Shown one piece after another: positions 59,491 through 64,000 of a DNA stretch of 64,000 nucleotides. The stretch is from assembly GCF_044465595.1 (NCBI RefSeq), contig NZ_JBITLV010000004.1, positions 372,001 to 436,000 on the forward strand. Reading direction: 5' to 3'. The notes below the pieces were generated by a model, which was not told where the DNA came from, searched no databases, and was given only the letters and a program-made list of their open reading frames with translations. Made by a program: the position numbers and the translations under genes. Positions within the stretch are counted from its first letter, which is position 1. Each line of letters begins with the position of its first letter. This DNA is from Spongisporangium articulatum (GTDB lineage Bacteria; Actinomycetota; Actinomycetes; Actinomycetales; Kineosporiaceae).

Positions 59491-61293
59491 TCAGCCCTTG
59501 ATCTCGCAGATCACGGCCCCCGAGGTGACCGTGGCCCCGACCTCGGCGCTCAGCGTGGTGATCGTGCCGGCCTTGTGGGCGGTCAGCGGCTGCTCCATCT
59601 TCATCGCCTCCAGGACGACGACCAGCTCACCCGCCTCGACCGTCTGGCCCTCCTCGACGGCGACCTTCACGATCGTGCCCTGCATCGGCGACGTCAGCGA
59701 GTCACCGCTGGCGGCCGCACCGGCCTTGCCGCCCCCGGCGCGCTTCGGCGCCTTCTTGGCGGCGGGCGCGGGACCGGAGCCGGCGCCGAAGCCGGCCGGC
59801 AGGACGACCTCGAGCCGCTTGCCGGAGACCTCGACGACGACGCGCTCGCGCTCGCCCTCCTCGGGAGCCTCGCCGACCGGGCCCGAGTACTGCTCGATCT
59901 GGTTGTCGAACTCCGTCTCGATCCACCGGGTGTGCACCGTGAACGGCTCGTCCGGGTCGGCCGGGGCGAACGCCGGGTCGCTGACCACCGCGCGGTGGAA
60001 CGGCAGCACCGTCGGCATGCCCTCGACGGTGAACTCGGCCAGCGCGCGCCGCGACCGCTCGAGCGCCTGCTGCCGGGTCGCGCCGGTGATGATCAGCTTG
60101 GCCAGCATCGAGTCGAACTGGCCCGCCACGACGGTGCCGGAGACCACGCCGGAGTCCAGGCGGACGCCCGGGCCGGTCGGCGGGTCGAACAGGGTCACGG
60201 TGCCGGGCGCCGGGAGGAAGTTGCGCCCCGCGTCCTCCCCGTTGATGCGGAACTCGATCGAGTGGCCCTCGATCTTCGGGTCGTCGTAGCCGAGCTCCTC
60301 GCCCTGGGCGATGCGCAGCTGCTCGCGGACCAGGTCGAGGCGCGTGACCTCCTCCGAGACCGGGTGCTCCACCTGGAGGCGGGTGTTCACCTCGAGGAAG
60401 GAGATGGTGCCGTCGGGGCCGACCAGGAACTCGCAGGTGCCGGCGCCGACGTAGTTGGCCTCGGTCAGGATGGCCTTCGAGGCGCGGTACAGCTCGGCCA
60501 GCTGCTCGTCGGTGAGGAACGGCGCGGGCGCCTCCTCGACCAGCTTCTGGTTACGGCGCTGCAGCGAGCAGTCCCGGGTGGAGACCACCACGACGTTGCC
60601 GTGCTCGTCGGCCAGGCACTGGGTCTCGACGTGGCGCGGGTGGTCGAGGAACCGCTCGACGAAGCACTCGCCGCGACCGAACGCGGCGACGGCCTCGCGG
60701 ACCGCCGAGTCGAACAGCTCGGGGATCTCCTCGATGGTGCGGGCGACCTTGAGGCCACGGCCGCCGCCGCCGTAGGCCGCCTTGATGGCGACCGGGAGGC
60801 CGTGTTCCTTGGCGAAGGCGACGACCTCGTCGGCGCCCTCCACCGGGTCCTTCGTGCCGGGCACCAGCGGGGCGCCGGCCTTCTGCGCGATGTGCCGGGC
60901 CTTGACCTTGTCGCCGAGCGCGTCGATGGCCGCGGGCGGCGGCCCGATCCAGATCAGCCCGGCGTCCATCACGGCCTGGGCGAAGTCGGCGTTCTCCGAG
61001 AGGAAGCCGTAGCCCGGGTGCACCGCGTCCGCGCCGGAGCGCTTCGCGATGTCCAGCAGCTTGTCGATGACCAGGTAGGTCTCGCCGGGCGTGTTGCCGT
61101 TCAGCGCGTACGCCTCGTCCGCGGCCGTGACGTGCACGGAGTCGCGGTCGGGGTCGGCGTACACCGCCACCGAGGCGATGCCCGCGTCGGCGCAGGCGCG
61201 GGCGACCCGCACAGCGATCTCGCTGCGGTTCGCGATGAGCACTTTGGTGATGGTCCGGCGCGCGGTGGGCGCTGCCGAGGACGGCGTCGTCAT
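59491..61293 (-). CDS. Acyl-CoA carboxylase alpha subunit: biotin carboxylase plus biotin carrier domain
   Basis: ATP-dependent carboxylation of biotin and transfer carrier for acetyl-/propionyl-CoA carboxylase; the product supplies malonyl- and methylmalonyl-CoA for fatty acids. The 600 aa comprise the biotin carboxylase (1-450), a linker rich in Ala/Lys/Gly, and a C-terminal biotinyl domain with EAMKMEQ and Lys565. Carboxylase motifs are IANRSEIAVRV, HPGYGFLSENADF, AYGGGGRGLKV, RDCSLQRRNQK and EVNTRLQVEHPV. ATG 61293 has GGAAGGGAG upstream. It resembles mycobacterial AccA3; the beta subunit is not in the window. Confidence 0.95.
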   Translation of the reverse strand: MTTPSSAAPTARRTITKVLIANRSEIAVRVARACADAGIASVAVYADPDRDSVHVTAADEAYALNGNTPGETYLVIDKLLDIAKRSGADAVHPGYGFLSENADFAQAVMDAGLIWIGPPPAAIDALGDKVKARHIAQKAGAPLVPGTKDPVEGADEVVAFAKEHGLPVAIKAAYGGGGRGLKVARTIEEIPELFDSAVREAVAAFGRGECFVERFLDHPRHVETQCLADEHGNVVVVSTRDCSLQRRNQKLVEEAPAPFLTDEQLAELYRASKAILTEANYVGAGTCEFLVGPDGTISFLEVNTRLQVEHPVSEEVTRLDLVREQLRIAQGEELGYDDPKIEGHSIEFRINGEDAGRNFLPAPGTVTLFDPPTGPGVRLDSGVVSGTVVAGQFDSMLAKLIITGATRQQALERSRRALAEFTVEGMPTVLPFHRAVVSDPAFAPADPDEPFTVHTRWIETEFDNQIEQYSGPVGEAPEEGERERVVVEVSGKRLEVVLPAGFGAGSGPAPAAKKAPKRAGGGKAGAAASGDSLTSPMQGTIVKVAVEEGQTVEAGELVVVLEAMKMEQPLTAHKAGTITTLSAEVGATVTSGAVICEIKG

Positions 61294-61472
61294 GAGGCTC
61301 CCTTCCGGTCGAGCGAGCCTACTGCGGGGCTCAGGGGGTCCACACACGCGGCGGCGTGGCGCAAGCCACGTTGACGCCCCTCGTGCGGTGGACGCACAGC
61401 ATTGTTACCACTGAGTCGGGTGGGGATGCGGGCGGGTCCGGATTGTCCGCTCCTCCCCCGGGGAGCCGGCCG

Positions 61473-61499
61473 GGGAATGACACCTGTGGGTGAACCGTT
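61473..61499 (+). promoter_or_regulatory. Sigma-R/SigH-type promoter of the thioredoxin gene
   Basis: GGGAAT (61473-61478), 18 bases, GTT (61497-61499): the consensus of Streptomyces sigma-R and mycobacterial SigH promoters. The ATG is nine bases further, so the transcript is almost leaderless. Thioredoxins are the typical target of that sigma factor. Confidence 0.75.
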
Positions 61500-61508
61500 C
61501 CACCACGC

Positions 61509-61892
61509 ATGGCGACTCTTGAGATGACCGACACGAACCATGACGAGACGGTCAAGGACGGCATCGTCCTGATCGACTTCTGGGCCGAGTGGTGCGGTCC
61601 GTGCAAGCGCTTCGCGCCCATCTTCGAGCGGGTCTCGGAGAAGCACGCGGACGCCGTGTTCGCGAAGGTCGACACCGAGGCCGAGCAGGAGCTGGCCGCG
61701 AAGTACGGCGTCACCGCCATCCCGACCCTGGTCGTCTACCGCGACGGCATCCCGGTCTTCGCCCAGCCCGGCGCGCTCCCCGAGCCCGCCCTGGAGGAGA
61801 TCCTGGAGAAGGTCAAGGAGCTGGACATGGACGACGTCCGCACCCGCTACGAGGCCCAGGTCAAGGAGCGGGAAGCCGCGAACCGGGGCTAA
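61509..61892 (+). CDS. trxA: Thioredoxin
   Basis: Cytosolic dithiol-disulfide carrier, 127 aa. The active site is WCGPCK with Cys29 and Cys32, followed by the cis-proline loop TAIPTLVVYRDG and GALPEPALEEIL. The C-terminal extension of about 15 charged residues (VRTRYEAQVKEREAAN) exceeds the usual 108. Promoter of disulfide-stress type upstream, so it is probably induced by oxidation. The stop overlaps the convergent EEP-fold gene by four bases. Confidence 0.95.
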   Translation: MATLEMTDTNHDETVKDGIVLIDFWAEWCGPCKRFAPIFERVSEKHADAVFAKVDTEAEQELAAKYGVTAIPTLVVYRDGIPVFAQPGALPEPALEEILEKVKELDMDDVRTRYEAQVKEREAANRG

Positions 61893-63550
61893 CCGGGGAC
61901 GACCACCGACGCGACGACGGCCCGGTCGGGAGTACCTCCGATCCGGGCCGAGTCGACGCCGCTGACCCCCATCCCGTCGCCGACCATCACGTGGTCCAGG
62001 GGCGTCACCGGCACGGGGGACCAGGCCGGCCAGCTCGGCCGCAGCCCGCGCCCGTTCACGTCGGCGGCGTCGTGCCACCCCGCATCACCGAGCCGGCGGA
62101 ACGCCGGGTGCCACGGGGTTGAGGCCAGGTCGCCCACCAGCACGCGGTGCGGTGAGCGCGCGGACAGCTGCGACACCTTCTCCAGCGCGTCCCGCCACCC
62201 GGCCCCGGGCCGCAATGCGGTACCGGGAATGCTCGTGGCGATCAGCTCGAACGTTCCCGCCGGCGTCGTCACCAGGCCCTGAGCGGTCGGCGCGCCGGTC
62301 GAGGGGACGCTCTCCATCGTCACCGTGCCCTGCCGCGACCAGACCCCGAGCCCGTCGCTGCGCCCGCTGGTGATCCCGACCCAGCGTGGCGTCAGCAGCC
62401 GGTTCAACCCCGCCACGGCCACGTCGTGGCTCAGCGCGTCGCTCATCCCCGACATCACCAGCACGTCGACACCCTGCTCGCGGACCGCCGCGGTGATCGA
62501 GTCGGCGTCGAGGCGGCCGTGGTTGCCGTCCACGTACATCACCCGCACCGTGCGCGCCGCCGACCCCTCGTTCGGGCCCGGCCCGGCCGCCGCGTACCCG
62601 GCCGCGAACAGCCAGGGCCCCACGGCCGCCAGCCCCGCGAGCACGCCCGGCAGGAGGGCCCGGCGGCTCGCGCTCAACGCCAGCACCGGGATGGCCGCCA
62701 CCGTGACCAGCGGGCAGAACGTGGCCAGCAGCGTCACGGGCTCTGCGGCGGAGTCGAGCAGGGGTACCGCGGCCCACGCCAGCAGCACGGCCGCGGCGCC
62801 CGTGAGTCCGGCGACCAGCAACGGGTGGGCCGGCCTGGGCGACCGGGCGGGCGGGCCGGCCGGGCCGGCGTCCGGGGGGCTGGACGGGCGGGGGTCGGAG
62901 CGGGTGTCGGAGCGGGTGTCGGAGCGGCCGGACGACGGGTGCTCGGACGCGGGTCGGCCGGACGACGGCGGGTGCGACCGGGAGCGGGGGGCGGCCGGCT
63001 CGGGCGTGGCCGAGCGGTCCCGGCCCCCGGGACGCGGCGCCGGCGGAGGGACCGGCGAGCGCGTCGGGGGGACGTTCAACGGCAGCGGCCCGGTTTCGGG
63101 GGCGGCCTCGTAGGCCTCGCGGGAGAACGGGTTCAGGACGGGGTTCGCGACCGGGTCGGCGGGACGTCCGACCGGCGGCGGCGCCGCGAACCGGCCGGTC
63201 TCGTGGGCACTCGGCTCGGCGGGGCGGCGGGCGGTGCGCGGGAGCGCCCCCGTGGGCGGGTCGGCCGGACGACGGGGGCCGCGCCCGCTGTCCCGCTCGC
63301 TGCGCCGGGCCCGGGCCTCGCGCCGGGTGAGCGGTGCCGCGTTCGGGACCCGGCCGGTCGGCGGGTCCTCGGTGCCGGAGCCGGGGCGGTACCCCTCGGC
63401 GCGGGCCTGCCCGGGCTGGAACAGGCTGCCCTCACCGTGTTCCTCGGACCGCTCCGGAGTCGGGGTGGACGGCTCGGCATTCAGCCAGTCCAGCGGCTCG
63501 GACCTCCGGCGACGCCTGCTGGGCCCTGGCCCTCCAGCGTCTCGTGCCAT
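61889..63550 (-). CDS. Membrane-anchored EEP-fold (endonuclease/exonuclease/phosphatase) protein, catalytically degenerate
   Basis: A 553-aa protein: Pro/Arg/Ser-rich disordered N-terminus (1-245) with SDTRSDTRSDPR repeats, three hydrophobic segments (about 250-335), then an EEP domain (345-550). EEP landmarks remain but are altered: where the metal-binding QE normally stands the text reads VDVLVMSGMSDAL; GDxN is GDLAST; the final SDH is TPDRAVV. LDHVMVGDG is kept. All catalytic positions are changed, so it is unlikely to be a nuclease. ATG 63550 has TACCGT seven bases upstream. It may be a sensor or binder at the membrane. Confidence 0.8.
   Translation of the reverse strand: MARDAGGPGPSRRRRRSEPLDWLNAEPSTPTPERSEEHGEGSLFQPGQARAEGYRPGSGTEDPPTGRVPNAAPLTRREARARRSERDSGRGPRRPADPPTGALPRTARRPAEPSAHETGRFAAPPPVGRPADPVANPVLNPFSREAYEAAPETGPLPLNVPPTRSPVPPPAPRPGGRDRSATPEPAAPRSRSHPPSSGRPASEHPSSGRSDTRSDTRSDPRPSSPPDAGPAGPPARSPRPAHPLLVAGLTGAAAVLLAWAAVPLLDSAAEPVTLLATFCPLVTVAAIPVLALSASRRALLPGVLAGLAAVGPWLFAAGYAAAGPGPNEGSAARTVRVMYVDGNHGRLDADSITAAVREQGVDVLVMSGMSDALSHDVAVAGLNRLLTPRWVGITSGRSDGLGVWSRQGTVTMESVPSTGAPTAQGLVTTPAGTFELIATSIPGTALRPGAGWRDALEKVSQLSARSPHRVLVGDLASTPWHPAFRRLGDAGWHDAADVNGRGLRPSWPAWSPVPVTPLDHVMVGDGMGVSGVDSARIGGTPDRAVVASVVVPG
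62894..62929. repeat. Three 12-base direct repeats in the EEP-fold gene
   Basis: GTCGGAGCGGGT occurs three times in a row (the last ends CC). It codes for the Ser-Asp-Thr-Arg repeat of the disordered N-terminus and is open to slippage in steps of four residues. Confidence 0.8.
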
Positions 63551-63557
63551 GGACGAC

Positions 63558-63563
63558 ACGGTA
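63558..63563 (-). promoter_or_regulatory. -10 box of EEP-fold gene (leaderless)
   Basis: TACCGT on the minus strand, seven bases before ATG 63550; it touches the hairpin that ends the upstream EAL gene. Confidence 0.5.
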
Positions 63564-63585
63564 GCTGAGCGACCCCCGCTCAGCT
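63563..63585 (-). terminator. Hairpin after the EAL gene
   Basis: AGCTGAGC (63563-63570), loop of seven, GCTCAGCT (63578-63585): perfect 8-bp stem that includes the EAL stop codon. Confidence 0.5.
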
Positions 63586-64000
63586 CGTCTCCAGCCTGGT
63601 CAGGAACTGCCCGGCGGTCATCGCCGCGCCGAAGTGGATGCCCTGCCCGACGTCACAGCCGAGTTCGGCCACGCGGCGGGCCGTCGCCTCGTCCTCGATG
63701 CCCTCGGCCACCACGACCGCGCCCAGATCGTGGGCCAGCGCCGCGGTGTGTCGCACGATGCTCGACGTCGTCTCGCGCCGCGCGTCGGCGATGAAGGCCC
63801 GGTCGAGTTTCACCTCGTCGACGGGCAGCTCCCGCAGGTACGACAGCGACGAGTAGCCGGTGCCGAAGTCGTCGATCGCGACGGCCACCCCGGCGTCCCG
63901 CCAGCGGCCGAGCACCACGGCGACGGCGGCGGGGTCGGTGAGCAGCGCCTGCTCGGTGATCTCCACCCGCAGCGCGGCCGGGGGTAGGGCGTGCCCGGCC
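63580..64000 (-). CDS. EAL domain protein (cyclic di-GMP phosphodiesterase), C-terminal part
   Basis: Breaks down c-di-GMP, or binds it. Only 140 C-terminal residues are inside the window; the frame runs past its end. Visible EAL-domain motifs: PPAALRVEITEQAL, IDDFGTGYSSLSYL (catalytic DDFGTGYSS), VDEVKLDRAFI (Lys), VVAEGIEDEATA (Glu), and GCDVGQGIHFGAAM where QGYxxxRP is usual. With those residues present, phosphodiesterase activity is likely. Other domains (GGDEF, PAS) may lie outside. Confidence 0.9.
   Translation of the reverse strand, partial: AGHALPPAALRVEITEQALLTDPAAVAVVLGRWRDAGVAVAIDDFGTGYSSLSYLRELPVDEVKLDRAFIADARRETTSSIVRHTAALAHDLGAVVVAEGIEDEATARRVAELGCDVGQGIHFGAAMTAGQFLTRLETS

Noticed and set aside
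62894..62929. Tandem 12-base repeats as a CRISPR or iteron array
   Set aside because: Only three units without spacers, in frame in a disordered protein segment; explained as coding slippage.

Overview
The window is about 64 kb of very GC-rich DNA with GTG/TTG starts, strong third-position GC bias and many start codons only 6-8 bases downstream of a TANNNT box (leaderless transcripts). This indicates an actinobacterium (Actinomycetota); I cannot place the family. Coding density is high: 58 protein genes, three of them supported only as unknowns with visible features and two cut by the window ends. I see no rRNA, tRNA, CRISPR array, insertion sequence, integrase or attachment site, and no gene-free stretch longer than about 220 bases. 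This looks like a core chromosomal segment.

Layout. 1-3.4 kb: end of glyA, folD, an M20 amidohydrolase and xthA. 3.5-9.5 kb: a glycine-rich unknown, an MFS exporter, a deaminase, manA, an alpha/beta-hydrolase-like protein lacking its nucleophile, and a Gfo/Idh oxidoreductase. 9.6-12.3 kb: trpS, a 2H phosphoesterase and a YihY membrane protein. 12.5-18 kb: envelope genes (a GT-C-like membrane protein, a D,D-carboxypeptidase, a degenerate glycosyltransferase, GDP-mannose synthesis). 18-27.6 kb: a second M20 hydrolase, a complete BMP-type nucleoside ABC importer, a secreted GH26-like glycosidase and thymidine phosphorylase. 27.7-32.7 kb: a GH65 disaccharide phosphorylase with its beta-phosphoglucomutase, and a large secreted/membrane protein. 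32.7-35.4 kb: LigC-type ATP-dependent ligase, a cupin and a LigD-type polymerase domain. 35.5-41.7 kb: two small unknowns, adenosine deaminase, a beta-helix/TPR protein, an SDR, a GNAT and a fasciclin protein. 41.8-47 kb: a short catalytically dead ALDH, a full ALDH, deoC and a phosphohexomutase. 47-49.8 kb: a PsiE-like protein and an ArsR-SRPBCC-hydrolase operon. 49.9-56.5 kb: a sugar-type ABC importer, a LacI regulator, an FGGY kinase and a class II aldolase. 56.5-64 kb: purine nucleoside phosphorylase, gamma-glutamylcyclotransferase, LpdA-type quinone reductase, biotin carboxylase/BCCP, thioredoxin, a degenerate EEP-fold membrane protein and an EAL protein.

How it works together. The BMP importer, thymidine phosphorylase, adenosine deaminase, purine nucleoside phosphorylase, deoC, ALDH and the phosphohexomutase form a dispersed nucleoside uptake and salvage pathway: nucleosides are imported and phosphorolysed, (deoxy)ribose-1-phosphate is isomerised, deoxyribose-5-phosphate is cleaved to glyceraldehyde-3-phosphate plus acetaldehyde, and the acetaldehyde is oxidised. 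From memory, the order folD, trpS, dacB, deoA, add, pmmB-like, deoD, lpdA, accA matches the Mycobacterium tuberculosis order from Rv3356c down to Rv3285.

The most unusual signals are not protein families. (i) Long, often perfect palindromes sit at most convergent gene junctions, and two arm sequences recur, suggesting dispersed palindromic repeats acting as bidirectional terminators. (ii) Two genes (the GT-C-like gene after dacB, and lpdA) have tandemly duplicated translation starts, so that a short leader ORF ends exactly on the real start codon. (iii) There are clear regulatory sites: a sigma-R-type promoter before thioredoxin, three LacI-type operators around the kinase/aldolase/lacI genes, and an operator overlapping the ArsR promoter.
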